64,000 nucleotides of DNA, from NCBI GenBank assembly GCA_013150955.1, contig JAADJD010000043.1, forward strand, positions 62,001-126,000, written 5' to 3'. The notes beneath the pieces were generated by a model. That model was not told the DNA's origin and did not search any database. It saw nothing but the letters and a program-made list of their open reading frames with translations. This document shows positions 49,062 to 58,663 of this stretch, piece after piece. The number at the start of each line of letters is the position of its first letter. The stretch's first letter is position 1. A program made the translations under genes and the position numbers. This DNA is from Calditrichota bacterium (GTDB lineage: Bacteria > Calditrichota > Calditrichia > RBG-13-44-9 > J042).

Positions 49062-50393
49062 ATGAAGCGTTTCATGCTGTTTGCATTGGTGTTCGGGCTT
49101 ATTGTGATGGTGGGTTGTTCAAAGGATACGACCGGCCCTGAACAGGAACCCCCCGTTTTGCCGGAAAATCTGGATCAAAATGTGGTCACCACTCCAACAG
49201 ATGCGCCTGATCAGGTAAAGTTTTATGGAGGCCCCCTAAATACTTTTCGACAGAGGTTTCAATTGGTGTTTCAACAGTGGAGAGCTCTGATTCAGACCAC
49301 GGAAGCGAAATTTGAAGACGGCAAGTGGGTCTGGGAGCAGACTCAGAATAACTTTACGATTCGGCTGGTGGCCTGGATGGAAGATGACGGTACCCAGAAG
49401 TGGGAACTTTATTTTGACGGCACGGATCCCGATACCAAGCTTCAATTCAACAATGTAAAGGTCCTGGAGGCGTCCCTCAGTCCAGATGGCAAATCCGGAA
49501 CATTTAAGGTTTACGATCCGGTAACAAATACCCCGTTGTTTACCTACAGCTGGACGGTAGCGGATAATGGCACCGTTCAGGCAACTCTGGAAACCAGCAA
49601 TAACGAACGCATTGAGGTGGTCAATCGTCCGGATGGATCGGGGAGTCTGGAGGTGTACATTAATGATGTGAAGCGGCTGGAAGCCAGCTGGGATGCCGAT
49701 GGTAACGGAACCTGGACGGCTTACGATGAGAACGGTCAGCAAATTGGAACCGGTAACTGGGGGCCGGGTGGTGTAGCACCGCCCGATGTGTCGACCACCC
49801 TGGAGACTGCTGTGGTGGAGGTTCCCGATAATGCCCCATCCAATGTCCGTGCCATGGGAGCTCCCTATTTTGCATTTCATAATTTGTTTAAGGGATGGCA
49901 TCAGTGGATGAAAACGGTGATGCTCCAGGGACGGATGGTACACCAGGATACCACCTGGACCTGGGAAGTCAGTGCGAATAACTTGACAATACGGCTGGTG
50001 GTTACCGTTGGCCAGGATAGCAGCAAACAATGGGCGCTGTATTTCGATGGTACCGATGCGAGCGGTAATACCTACAATAACTGGAAGGCCATGGAAGGCT
50101 GGATCAGCGCTGATGAGAAAAGCGGCACGCTTACGCTGTATGAGACCAATTCCACCAACGTACTGGTCACATACGAGTGGACAATCGATGACCAGGGCAA
50201 TGTCAGCGCCGAAGTGCAAACCAGTGACGGCTATCGGATCGTGGCCCAGAAAAACGCGGATGGATCCGGTTTCCTGAAATTCTATCTGAACAACGTCCTT
50301 CGGCTGGAAATATACTGGAATGCGGATCGTTCAGGTAACTGGAAGGCATACGATGAAAATGGAAATTTAATTAACCAGGGCAGTTGGGGATAA
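49062..50393 (+). CDS. Lipoprotein with two tandem ~195-residue repeats
   Basis: This 443-residue protein has a lipoprotein signal ending LIVMVGC (Cys19) and a short Pro/Glu-rich linker. Two homologous halves follow, at about residues 41-234 and 250-443. Both contain NNFTIRLV or NNLTIRLV, then YFDGTD, a KSGTF or KSGTL segment and a YDENG motif, and end in NWG or SWG. The halves look beta-rich. No family was recognised. RBS GGAGGAG lies six bases before the ATG at 49062; the ATG at 49047 is out of position. A terminator follows. Confidence 0.78.
   Translation: MKRFMLFALVFGLIVMVGCSKDTTGPEQEPPVLPENLDQNVVTTPTDAPDQVKFYGGPLNTFRQRFQLVFQQWRALIQTTEAKFEDGKWVWEQTQNNFTIRLVAWMEDDGTQKWELYFDGTDPDTKLQFNNVKVLEASLSPDGKSGTFKVYDPVTNTPLFTYSWTVADNGTVQATLETSNNERIEVVNRPDGSGSLEVYINDVKRLEASWDADGNGTWTAYDENGQQIGTGNWGPGGVAPPDVSTTLETAVVEVPDNAPSNVRAMGAPYFAFHNLFKGWHQWMKTVMLQGRMVHQDTTWTWEVSANNLTIRLVVTVGQDSSKQWALYFDGTDASGNTYNNWKAMEGWISADEKSGTLTLYETNSTNVLVTYEWTIDDQGNVSAEVQTSDGYRIVAQKNADGSGFLKFYLNNVLRLEIYWNADRSGNWKAYDENGNLINQGSWG
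49182..50390 (+). repeat. Intragenic duplication in the lipoprotein gene
   Basis: The encoded halves (49182-49765 and 49809-50390) align over their whole length at protein level. DNA-level identity is much lower, so the duplication is old. Confidence 0.8.
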
Positions 50394-50417
50394 ACAATTC
50401 TCGTTGAACCGTCTGAA

Positions 50418-50449
50418 ACGCACCCGTCATTGCGGCGGGTGCGTTTTTT
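50418..50449 (+). terminator. Rho-independent terminator after the duplicated lipoprotein gene
   Basis: ACGCACCCG and CGGGTGCGT form a 9-bp stem with a 9-base loop, followed by T5. Confidence 0.88.
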
Positions 50450-50638
50450 ATTTATAATTGAAATCAGGCATTCGATATCCGGAATAGGAACGGCAGGGTG
50501 CCGTGTTTCCCACAGGTTCAGGAAACGCGCGTTTTTTGGGACGGGACGGATCATTCTACCTGTTACGCAGGATTTAAGGCTGGCTGGATGGGGGAGGGAG
50601 CCTTGAAACAGAAGTGGGACAAACGTGGAGGGTAAAGG

Positions 50639-51970
50639 ATGAAGGGTGTGATTGGAATCCGGAAAGAGACGAAGGATGTTACCGAACGCCGGGCCCCCCT
50701 GACGCCTCATCAGGTGAAGCAATTGATTGAATCCCACGGAGTGCACGTGGTGGTGGAACCGGCAGAAAATCGGTTGTTTCGTGAATCGGAGTATCAGGCA
50801 GTGGGTGCCGAGATTTCGACCGATCTGACAAAATGCAACATCATTTTCGGTGTTAAAGAAATTCCCGTTCCCGACCTGCGACCACGACAGGTTTATTGTT
50901 TCTTTTCCCATACTATTAAGGGGCAACCCTACAACATGCCCATGTTGAAACGGATACTGGAATTTGAGGATACCCTGCTGGATTACGAACTGGTGGTAGA
51001 CAAACAGGGAAAGCGGCTGATTTATTTCAGTGATTTTGCCGGATATGCTGGTATGATTGATACCCTGTGGGTCCTGGGGCAACGTTTATTGTGGGAAGGC
51101 ATCGACACGCCTTTCCGTCACATCCGCCAGGCGATCGAGTACGGCAGTCTGGAAGCCGCCCGGAAGGCCATCCGGCAGGTGGCCCGGCAAATTTCTCGGG
51201 AGGGTTTTCCCCCGGCAATCGTTCCGCTGGTGGTTGGGTTTACTGGAAGAGGGCACGTATCCCAGGGTGCACAATCCATTTTTGATCTCCTTCCTCACCA
51301 GGAAATTTCTCCAGAGGATTTGCCGGGATTTCTCGAAAAAGGGATGTTTTCTCGCCATTGTCTGTACAAAGTGCGGTTCTTAAAGGAGCATCTTTACGAA
51401 CCCATCGATCCCAATCTCCCCTTCGATGCCACCCAGCTGATGGCTCATCCCGAACAATATTGCAGTCGATTTGAGCGGTTCGTTCCCTATTTAACCGTAT
51501 TGGTGAATGGGATTTATTGGGAACCGCGGTTCCCCCACATTTTAACCAGGTCTTTTTTACGGGAATTGTTTCAACAGGCATCGCCACGGCTGCGGGTAAT
51601 TGGGGACATCACCTGCGATGTGGATGGGTCTCTGGAAACCACAGTCAAGGCGACCAATTCGTTAAACCCGGTGTATGTGTATGATCCGGTTCAGGATACG
51701 GTTCGGGATGGATTTGAAGGACGAGGCGTTGTGGTTCTGGCGGTGGATAAATTGCCAACCGAACTGCCCCGGGAGGCCTCCGAGTCGTTTGGGGAGGCCT
51801 TGTTGCCGTTTGTTCCTCAGCTGGCAGTGACCGATTTTTCCAGACCTTACTCACAACTGGACTTGCCGCTCCCTTTTCAAAAGGCGGTAATTGCCCATCA
51901 GGGGAAATTAACCCCGGATTTTCAGTATCTGAAAAAATATTTGGACCGGATTGAAGAGACATCTGAATGA
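50639..51970 (+). CDS. Lysine-ketoglutarate reductase (saccharopine-forming, AASS N-terminal type)
   Basis: This 443-residue protein matches the N-terminal half of animal and plant AASS: GIRKETKDVTERRAPLTPHQ at the start, then VKEIPV, FFSHTIKGQPYNMPML, DYELVVDKQGKRLIYFSDFA, VGFTGRGHVSQGAQ and IGDITCDVDGSLETT. It joins L-lysine and 2-oxoglutarate to saccharopine using NADPH. The saccharopine dehydrogenase is a separate gene 491 bp downstream, with a repeat between them. RBS GGAGGG lies six bases before the ATG. The pathway could run in either direction, but AASS-type enzymes act in lysine breakdown. Confidence 0.88.
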   Translation: MKGVIGIRKETKDVTERRAPLTPHQVKQLIESHGVHVVVEPAENRLFRESEYQAVGAEISTDLTKCNIIFGVKEIPVPDLRPRQVYCFFSHTIKGQPYNMPMLKRILEFEDTLLDYELVVDKQGKRLIYFSDFAGYAGMIDTLWVLGQRLLWEGIDTPFRHIRQAIEYGSLEAARKAIRQVARQISREGFPPAIVPLVVGFTGRGHVSQGAQSIFDLLPHQEISPEDLPGFLEKGMFSRHCLYKVRFLKEHLYEPIDPNLPFDATQLMAHPEQYCSRFERFVPYLTVLVNGIYWEPRFPHILTRSFLRELFQQASPRLRVIGDITCDVDGSLETTVKATNSLNPVYVYDPVQDTVRDGFEGRGVVVLAVDKLPTELPREASESFGEALLPFVPQLAVTDFSRPYSQLDLPLPFQKAVIAHQGKLTPDFQYLKKYLDRIEETSE

Positions 51971-51985
51971 TTCCAATTGATGTAT

Positions 51986-52160
51986 AAACCCAAATAATGC
52001 GTTGAACCACGAATCACGCGAATGAAGTCAAAAAATATCTGCAAAATCGCGAATAGATCCCGGAACACATTTTCATCCAGATTTCATAAAATGGATTTTA
52101 TTATTTTTATTTGTTTTAAATCGTGTCATTCGTAGGCTATTGCATAATCTGGGATAAAAA
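51986..52160 (+). repeat. ~175-bp repeat, copy 9 (forward)
   Basis: A clean single element with left end AAACCCAAATAATGC, core CTGCAAAATCGCGAATAGAT and TTTTCATCCAGATT, and right end ATCGTGTCATTCGTAGGC then GCATAATCTGGG. It separates the two saccharopine-pathway genes. Confidence 0.92.
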
Positions 52161-52334
52161 CCGATCTTTTACAAAGCGTAAAACGGCATCTGAAGAACAC
52201 GTTTTTGCGTTTGTTTTTTCGCAAAGACAGTCATATCGCCTTGAGGTGGGGGAGCACCCTTCTTGTTGGGGAGATGTGGCCACCAGGAAAAATTTGGCAA
52301 CGAGTGGCAAATTTTTCCCAAATTTGAAAATGGC

Positions 52335-52364
52335 TTGATTTCTTTAAAGGATCTCGCATAGATT
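52335..52364 (+). promoter_or_regulatory. Promoter of saccharopine dehydrogenase gene
   Basis: TTGATT (52335-52340) and TAGATT (52359-52364) are 18 bp apart, about 97 bases ahead of the ATG. It suggests the gene is transcribed independently of the reductase. Confidence 0.4.
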
Positions 52365-52461
52365 TGAGGCCGTCCGGGCAGGGGGATCTATGACAGAATT
52401 CCACGGAAATCTCCGTTCGTAATCAAAGGATCTTTAATTTTAGCTGGATAAGGAGGTTCAC

Positions 52462-53784
52462 ATGAAAAATGTGGTGATTTTGGGTGCCGGTCGGGTGGCC
52501 AAACCCATGGTAGATTATTTATTAAAATTCCCGGATTATCGGGTTATTCTGGCGTCGCGTACGGTTTCCAAAGCCGAAAAGCTGATCCATCACCATTCGC
52601 ATGCCGAGGCTCTTCCGCTGGACATTCAAAATGAAACCGAACTGGATCGATTGGTGGAGCGGGCAGACCTGGTGGTCAGTTTGCTCCCTTACACCTATCA
52701 CGAAAAATTTGCTCGCCTGTGTTTGACCCATCAAAAACCTTTTATCACCACCTCTTATCTATCGGAACCCATTCGGCAGATGGATGCCAAGGCGCGGGAA
52801 CGCGGGGTAATCATCCTCATGGAGATTGGTCTCGATCCGGGAATTGATCACATGTCTGCAAAAAAGATCATTGATCAGGTGCACGCGGATGGGGGGAAGG
52901 TGGTAGCATTCCGATCGTATTGCGGAGGTATTCCTGCGCCAGAAGCCAATACCAATCCACTGGGCTACAAATTTTCGTGGAGTCCCCGGGGTGTTTTGAT
53001 GGCCGGACGAAACGGCGCCCGCTTTCTGGAAAATGGTAAGATTGTTGAGATTCCGGGTGAAGATTTATTTCATCATCACTGGAATATCCAGATCGATGGA
53101 TTTGAGCTGGAAGTGTACACCAATCGGGATTCTTTGACTTACATCGACCTGTATCAGATTCCAGAAGTTCAGACCATGTTTCGGGGCACGCTGCGATATC
53201 CCGGATGGAGCGAGGTTCTGGGTGCATTAAGTCAGCTGGGGCTGCTTTCGGAAACGAAATTTGAAGGTGTTAAACAGTTGCCTTATGCAGCAATTCTTAG
53301 GCAAATGCTGGGCATTCCGGAATCGGAGGATTTGAAGGCGGCAATAGCGCGGCGTTTAAAAAGAACGATCGATGATCCTTTGCTGAAAAAGCTGGAGTGG
53401 CTGGGATTTTTTGAAGAGACGCCTTTCCCGGATGATTCCACAACTCCGATCGATTTTCTGACCCATTTGATGCTGGAGCGGATGCAATACGAGCCGGGGG
53501 AACGTGACCTGGTGGTGCTGTTTCATGATTTTCGTGCGGAATATCCCGATCGGGTGGAGCGAATTACCTCCACGTTGATTGAGTATGGTCAACCCGACGG
53601 AGATACGGCCATGGCGCGTACGGTTTCGCTCCCGGCAGCCATTGCGGCCCGGCTCATCCTGGAAGGAAAGTTCCAGCATCCGGGCGTTCACATCCCTGTC
53701 CTCCCCGATCTGTATGTGCCGGTGCTGGAGGAGCTGGAAGCCCTGGGAATTCATTGCAGAGAAAAACGGGAAGTTTTGTCCTGA
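52462..53784 (+). CDS. Saccharopine dehydrogenase (glutamate-forming, AASS C-terminal/Lys9 type)
   Basis: This 440-residue enzyme oxidises saccharopine to glutamate and 2-aminoadipate semialdehyde. The Rossmann motif GAGRVAKP is at 8-15. Family segments include VSLLPYTYHEKFARLC, ILMEIGLDPGIDHMSA, FRSYCGGIPAPEANTNPLGY and YKFSWSPRGVLMAG. The end LEELEALGIHCREK is typical. RBS AAGGAGG lies five bases before the ATG. Its partner reductase is encoded just upstream in the same direction but separated by a repeat. The aminotransferase at 57365-58663 is not clearly part of this pathway. Confidence 0.92.
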   Translation: MKNVVILGAGRVAKPMVDYLLKFPDYRVILASRTVSKAEKLIHHHSHAEALPLDIQNETELDRLVERADLVVSLLPYTYHEKFARLCLTHQKPFITTSYLSEPIRQMDAKARERGVIILMEIGLDPGIDHMSAKKIIDQVHADGGKVVAFRSYCGGIPAPEANTNPLGYKFSWSPRGVLMAGRNGARFLENGKIVEIPGEDLFHHHWNIQIDGFELEVYTNRDSLTYIDLYQIPEVQTMFRGTLRYPGWSEVLGALSQLGLLSETKFEGVKQLPYAAILRQMLGIPESEDLKAAIARRLKRTIDDPLLKKLEWLGFFEETPFPDDSTTPIDFLTHLMLERMQYEPGERDLVVLFHDFRAEYPDRVERITSTLIEYGQPDGDTAMARTVSLPAAIAARLILEGKFQHPGVHIPVLPDLYVPVLEELEALGIHCREKREVLS

Positions 53785-54271
53785 GCGTACAGGCGATCCA
53801 ACCCGCAGCTGAAAAATCTGTGATGGATCGCCTTCCAGAAAAATACAGGCCTCTCCAGGCTGTTCGTATCAGGAAGTGCCGCAGGTGTCTGACCCGTCTT
53901 TCCGTTTTTTCCCCTGGGGCATACACATTCAACTGACATGGCCCGGCGAAGAAGTATGGAAACGTGCTGGTCTGTGAACTTCTGTTCCTGCCGTCAGGCT
54001 CCGAAGCTACCGGACTGGGGCCAACTCCTTCCCCAAAATGGGCCTTGTGTTAGAAAAGTCACTCAAAAAATGAATCCTGCCCGATTAAAATTTATCTTCT
54101 TTTAAGAATATTTCTTGAAGAATATGAATTGTCTTTTGGTAAACATACTGTTTTCCTGCCATGACAAGCGATTTTCCTGCTGCCGAAGAATTCGGTGAAG
54201 GAGTGGGTTCAGCCGGGTTTGTGAAATTGGAACCAGAATTTGAATTTATACAAAAAAATAAAATTTTAGTC
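53785..54271. other. Gap upstream of the TonB-dependent receptor
   Basis: No gene is supported; frames here are short and lack family features. A short AT-rich direct repeat (AAATAAAATTTTAG, AAATAAAATCTTAG) near 54256-54289 overlaps the receptor promoter. Confidence 0.45.
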
Positions 54272-54300
54272 TTGAAAATAAAATCTTAGCGGTTTATCTT
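54272..54300 (+). promoter_or_regulatory. Promoter of the TonB-dependent receptor gene
   Basis: TTGAAA (54272-54277) and TATCTT (54295-54300) are 17 bp apart. The leader is about 62 bases. Confidence 0.55.
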
Positions 54301-54368
54301 AAATTGCGGCCATTTATAAATTGGCCTGGAGGTAATTAAATATTTCACTCAAAAACGTAGGAGGTTCT

Positions 54369-57251
54369 ATGTGGGTTGTTACATGCCGTGGGGGCATCCG
54401 TCGGTTTTTTAGCAGGATACTGGTCTTACTGTTAATGAGCGCCCTGACGTTATGGGCGCAGGAGAAGGGGAAAATCAGGGGGGTGGTTATTGATAAAGGA
54501 ACCGGGGAGCCATTGCCAGCAGCAAACATTGTGCTGGTCGGCACCCTTCACGGTACCACAACGGATGTGGATGGAACATTCATCCTTGATGTGGATCCCG
54601 GCGATTACACTGTCCGGGTTTCTTATCTGGGGTACGAGACCCTGGAGAAAGAAGTGAGCGTGGGGCCGGGTGAAACGGTGACCGTGAATTTTGAAGTGGC
54701 GGAGAGCGTGGCCGAATTTGGCGAAACCATTGTGGTCATCGGTTCGCGTGCGGAACGAACGGCCGTGGAAACGCCGGTGCCCGTGGACGTGATTCCGGAA
54801 GTGGAAATCCGCGAATCGCCACAATACGAGCTGAACCAGGTGCTGCGCGATGTGATTCCCTCCTATAATGCTTCCCATCAAACCATCGCCGATGGAACGG
54901 ACCACATCAATCCGGCCAGTTTACGCGGTCTGGGTCCGGACCAGGTGCTGGTGTTGATTAACGGGAAGCGGCGTCATCCCAGCGCTCTGGTGCACGTGAA
55001 CGGTACGTTTGGTCGGGGTACGGTGGGAATTGACCTGAATGCCATACCCAAATCGGCCATCGAGCGCGTGGAAGTGCTGCGCGATGGGGCCTCGGCCCAG
55101 TACGGTTCCGACGCCATTGCCGGTGTGATCAACATTGTGTTGAAGGAAACGACTGGCAAGATCAACATCAACGCCATGGCTGGCGCCAACAATTTCCTGT
55201 TTCAGCGAAGCATCCAGCTTTCCCCGGAAATTCAAAAAATTCGGACGTCCAATGGCCTGCCGCCCAACGTGAAGTTTGATGACATTGATGGCCAGACCTA
55301 CAGCTTTGATGTGAACTACGGCTTCCGCATTGGTAGCAATGGATTCTTCAACATCACCGGCGAATATCTGCAGCGGGGTCGAACCAATCGGTCCACCACC
55401 TGGACGGGGAAGATTTTTAATGATCTCGATTCGACGATTACTGTCTTCCGCGATGGACGCACATGGAAATTTCTGCCGGACGATCAGGAACTGCAAAGAC
55501 GCGGTCTGACCCGCGATGATTTTTCCATGAAAACCGGTCAATCCGAAGCACGCATGGGCGCTCTGTTTTACAACACCCGAATTCCTTTGAGTGATAACGG
55601 CGAATTTTATTCCTTTGGTGGATTGACCTACCGGGATGGTGTTGCCACCGGCTTTTATCGATTGCCCTATGAAGAGGCAAAAGTTAACCTACATGTTTAT
55701 CCCAATGGATTTCTGCCGGAAATTCATACCAAGATTCGCGACTATTCCGCCGCATTTGGCCTGAAGGGTATCCATAAGGGCTGGATCGTGGATGGTAGCC
55801 TGACGCTGGGGGGCAATTCCTTCACGTTCAATATTGAAAATTCGATTAATGCGTCCATCGGGGAGTCCAGCCCGCTGTCTTTCGATGCCGGGACCCTGCG
55901 GTTCCGCCAGATGGTCGGAAATCTGGACTTTCTGCGAAGCATTGACACTGGCGGTAAGGTGAAATCGCTGTCCGTGGCATTTGGTGCAGAAGTTCGGGTA
56001 GAAAACTATCGCATTGAGGCCGGTCAGTTCGAATCGTATTCACTGGGTAATGGCGGCGACCGACCGGGAATTGATTTTGATACCACCTCCACCGGTGATC
56101 CCAAGAATCCGGGATCGCAGGTGTTTCCGGGATTCCAGCCCTCCAATGAAGTGGATCGCTATCGCAGCAGTATCGGGATGTATGCAGAAGTGGAAAGCGA
56201 TGTCACCGATCAGTTCATGATCAGCGCCGCCGGTCGTTTTGAAAATTACAGCGATTTTGGTAGCACCCTGAATGGAAAGCTGGCTGCCCGTTTCAAGGTG
56301 GCGCCGCAACTGGCAATCCGCGGTGCGGTGAGTACCGGTTTCCGGGCTCCATCTCTGCATCAAATCTGGTTCAATAACGTCAGTATTCAGTTTGTTTTTG
56401 ATGCCAACAACAATTTGGTGCCCGCCCGTGTTCTGAGTGCCAGTAATAAAGATCCGGTCACCCGTGCATTTGGTGTACCCGATCTGAAGGAAGAAACCTC
56501 GGTAAACTTCAGTGCCGGTTTCACCGCGCGTCCAATGGAGAATTTTTCCATTACCGCAGATGTGTATTACATTACCATCAACGATCGTATTGTGTTGACC
56601 AGCCGGTTTACCAATGCGGATTCCATCGTGGCACAGATTTTGAAACCTTTTGAAAAGGCTGGAGTGAACCAGGCACAGTTCTTTGCCAATGCGGTGGATA
56701 CCCGAACCCGGGGATTGGACATCGTGATGGCATACAATACCCGATTGGGACCGGGACGCCTGTATGCGACCGCATCGGCAAACTTTACCAAAACCGAAGT
56801 GCTGCGCACCAACGTACCGCTGAAGATGGCCAGGATTTTTGCGAACGGTGATATTGAAAAAGTGAAGAATACCCTGTTCAACCGGGAAGAACGCAACCGT
56901 CTGGAAGATGCGCTGCCTCAGCAAAAAGGTGCATTTACCCTGCGTTACAGCATGGGGCGTATCACGGCCATGCTGCGCAGCAATTATTACGGAAAAATCT
57001 ATTATAAACCGACCAATCCCGATAATGACGAAGTCTTTAGTGCCAAGGTTCTGTTCGACGTGGACTTTGCCTATGAAGTGATGGAAGGTCTGCGGGTGTC
57101 CATCGGGGCTAACAATGTGCTGAATACCTTCCCCGATCCTCACACCAAAGCATCCAATTACAACAATGGTCGGTTCGTTTTCAGCCGCCGGGTCACCCAG
57201 TACGGGATGAACGGTGGATTCTACTATATCCGCACCTCTTTGACCCTCTAA
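54369..57251 (+). CDS. TonB-dependent outer-membrane receptor with carboxypeptidase-regulatory-like N-terminal domain
   Basis: This 960-residue protein has a signal peptide (cleaved near LWAQ). A CarboxypepD_reg-like domain follows (about 37-115; GVVIDKGTGEPLPAANIVL, GTTTDVDGTFILDV). The plug contains NPASLRGLGPDQVLVLINGKR and ERVEVLRDGASAQYGSDAIA. A long 22-strand-type barrel ends in an aromatic-rich strand (GGFYYIRTSLTL). It takes up a large or scarce ligand using TonB energy. The ligand is unknown; there is no SusD-like partner gene. RBS AGGAGG precedes the ATG. A bidirectional-looking hairpin follows. Confidence 0.94.
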   Translation: MWVVTCRGGIRRFFSRILVLLLMSALTLWAQEKGKIRGVVIDKGTGEPLPAANIVLVGTLHGTTTDVDGTFILDVDPGDYTVRVSYLGYETLEKEVSVGPGETVTVNFEVAESVAEFGETIVVIGSRAERTAVETPVPVDVIPEVEIRESPQYELNQVLRDVIPSYNASHQTIADGTDHINPASLRGLGPDQVLVLINGKRRHPSALVHVNGTFGRGTVGIDLNAIPKSAIERVEVLRDGASAQYGSDAIAGVINIVLKETTGKININAMAGANNFLFQRSIQLSPEIQKIRTSNGLPPNVKFDDIDGQTYSFDVNYGFRIGSNGFFNITGEYLQRGRTNRSTTWTGKIFNDLDSTITVFRDGRTWKFLPDDQELQRRGLTRDDFSMKTGQSEARMGALFYNTRIPLSDNGEFYSFGGLTYRDGVATGFYRLPYEEAKVNLHVYPNGFLPEIHTKIRDYSAAFGLKGIHKGWIVDGSLTLGGNSFTFNIENSINASIGESSPLSFDAGTLRFRQMVGNLDFLRSIDTGGKVKSLSVAFGAEVRVENYRIEAGQFESYSLGNGGDRPGIDFDTTSTGDPKNPGSQVFPGFQPSNEVDRYRSSIGMYAEVESDVTDQFMISAAGRFENYSDFGSTLNGKLAARFKVAPQLAIRGAVSTGFRAPSLHQIWFNNVSIQFVFDANNNLVPARVLSASNKDPVTRAFGVPDLKEETSVNFSAGFTARPMENFSITADVYYITINDRIVLTSRFTNADSIVAQILKPFEKAGVNQAQFFANAVDTRTRGLDIVMAYNTRLGPGRLYATASANFTKTEVLRTNVPLKMARIFANGDIEKVKNTLFNREERNRLEDALPQQKGAFTLRYSMGRITAMLRSNYYGKIYYKPTNPDNDEVFSAKVLFDVDFAYEVMEGLRVSIGANNVLNTFPDPHTKASNYNNGRFVFSRRVTQYGMNGGFYYIRTSLTL

Positions 57252-57274
57252 TGGATTGCAGTAGCGGATAAATG

Positions 57275-57310
57275 AAAGCCCCGCTGTCGAGAGATAGCGG
57301 GGCTTTGTTT
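57275..57310 (+). terminator. Terminator after the TonB-dependent receptor
   Basis: AAAGCCCCGCT and AGCGGGGCTTT form an 11-bp stem with a 10-base loop, followed by GTTTT. It also sits 55 bp beyond the convergent aminotransferase stop. Confidence 0.88.
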
Positions 57311-57364
57311 TCTACGGGCTTTTTCTGACAAAGGACGCCCGGTCCGATCGGCTATCGATTCAGG

Positions 57365-58663
57365 TCAGGAATGTAACCAATCAATCACTCGATCGATGGC
57401 ATCCACGCATTTTTCGCAGTATTGTTTAAGGAAATCTTTCCCCAGTGGTTTGGAGGGGGCGATTTGTTCTGCGGCGGTCAATGCCCGGGCGCCGTCAAAA
57501 TCTACATAAGCAAATCGCGCTGTAAATTCATTTAAGGGGCGGCCAAAGTTCACGCCCGGCAACACCGCTACCCCGGTTTCTTCCAGCAAGCGTTCGGTGA
57601 ATTCTTCGCTGGTGGTGATCCCCCGTCGGTACAGCTTTTCCCGGAATGGACTGAAGTCCGGGAAGAGGTAAAACCCGCCTTTGGGTTCTGGAACAATGAC
57701 GCCAGCATCCCGAAGTTTCTGGTACAGGTAACGTCCCAGGCTGCGCAGAATTCGGCGGGAATTCCACAAATAACGCTCAATTTCCAGTCCCCCCTGAAAA
57801 GCCCGAATGGCGGCGTACTGGATGGGCGCTGAGGTAGAAGTAAACGTTTCCGAAGCCACCACGGCCATGGCATCCCGTAACCAGTGCAGCGATTTGGGGA
57901 ACAGGAATGTTCCCAGTCGCCAGCCGCCCGCGCCACACCATTTACTCAATCCTCCGCTGATAATGGTGCCCTCCGGATAAAATCGGGCGATGGACACGTG
58001 CTGGCCATTGTGGTGCAGTTCGCCGTAAATTTCGTCCGATAGTAACACCACCCGGTAATAGCGGGCAACCCGGGCAATGGCCTTAAGTTCTTCTGTATTG
58101 TAAGTGCAGCCACTGGGATTGGATGGGTAATTTAAAATGATCAATCGCGGGCGCTCGGGGTCCGACTGGCAGAGCCGTTCGATATCCGTGGGCGTAATCC
58201 GCCAACCGGATGTGACCCGGGTTTCCAGCCAGCTGATGTGCCGTCCAATAATATGGGCCTGCGGGGCATAAGAAACCCAGCTGGGATTGGGAATGACCAG
58301 ATCGCCATAATACACCAGTTGCAAAATGAACATCAGCTCCTTGGAACCCGGACCGATCATCACGTCTTCGGCGGAGCAGTGGAGTCCCTGCGTTCGATTG
58401 TAGTAATTGGCCACAGCACCCCGCAATTCACGCAGACCCAGCACCGGCAGATAGTCCTTTTGATGAGCGTTCGCGCGCAGTTCCTCACTCACGGGATTGG
58501 GTACCGGAAATGGGGATTGCCCCAGCCCCATTTTGTAGATGAGCTTGCCCTCCCGCAGCAGACGGTTGCTAATTTCGTTGATGCGCAGGGTGGCGGAATT
58601 GGAGAGGCCGCGTACATTGAGATTTAAATGAATCTGGGGAACATTAATGCGGACGGCACACAT
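57365..58663 (-). CDS. Class I/II pyridoxal-phosphate aminotransferase
   Basis: This 432-residue enzyme has the PLP lysine at 241 in SGGLSKWCGAGGWRLG. Other conserved residues are NPSG at 182-185, the DEIY motif at 210-213 and a C-terminal Arg region. It belongs to the aspartate/tyrosine/kynurenine-like fold-type-I group. The substrate is not predictable; roles in aromatic or aspartate transamination, or 2-aminoadipate from the saccharopine pathway, are all possible. The start at 58663 lacks a strong RBS. It converges with the receptor gene. Confidence 0.87.
   Translation of the reverse strand: MCAVRINVPQIHLNLNVRGLSNSATLRINEISNRLLREGKLIYKMGLGQSPFPVPNPVSEELRANAHQKDYLPVLGLRELRGAVANYYNRTQGLHCSAEDVMIGPGSKELMFILQLVYYGDLVIPNPSWVSYAPQAHIIGRHISWLETRVTSGWRITPTDIERLCQSDPERPRLIILNYPSNPSGCTYNTEELKAIARVARYYRVVLLSDEIYGELHHNGQHVSIARFYPEGTIISGGLSKWCGAGGWRLGTFLFPKSLHWLRDAMAVVASETFTSTSAPIQYAAIRAFQGGLEIERYLWNSRRILRSLGRYLYQKLRDAGVIVPEPKGGFYLFPDFSPFREKLYRRGITTSEEFTERLLEETGVAVLPGVNFGRPLNEFTARFAYVDFDGARALTAAEQIAPSKPLGKDFLKQYCEKCVDAIDRVIDWLHS

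Noticed and set aside
52123-52338. 71-residue open frame between the saccharopine-pathway genes
   Set aside because: It starts in repeat copy 9, has no RBS and shows no family similarity.
53654-53939. Overlapping small frames on both strands after saccharopine dehydrogenase
   Set aside because: They lack RBSs, and their composition does not look like that of neighbouring genes.
57365-58663. Assignment of the aminotransferase as the 2-aminoadipate step after saccharopine
   Set aside because: Only proximity supports it; the receptor gene lies between and substrate residues cannot be judged.
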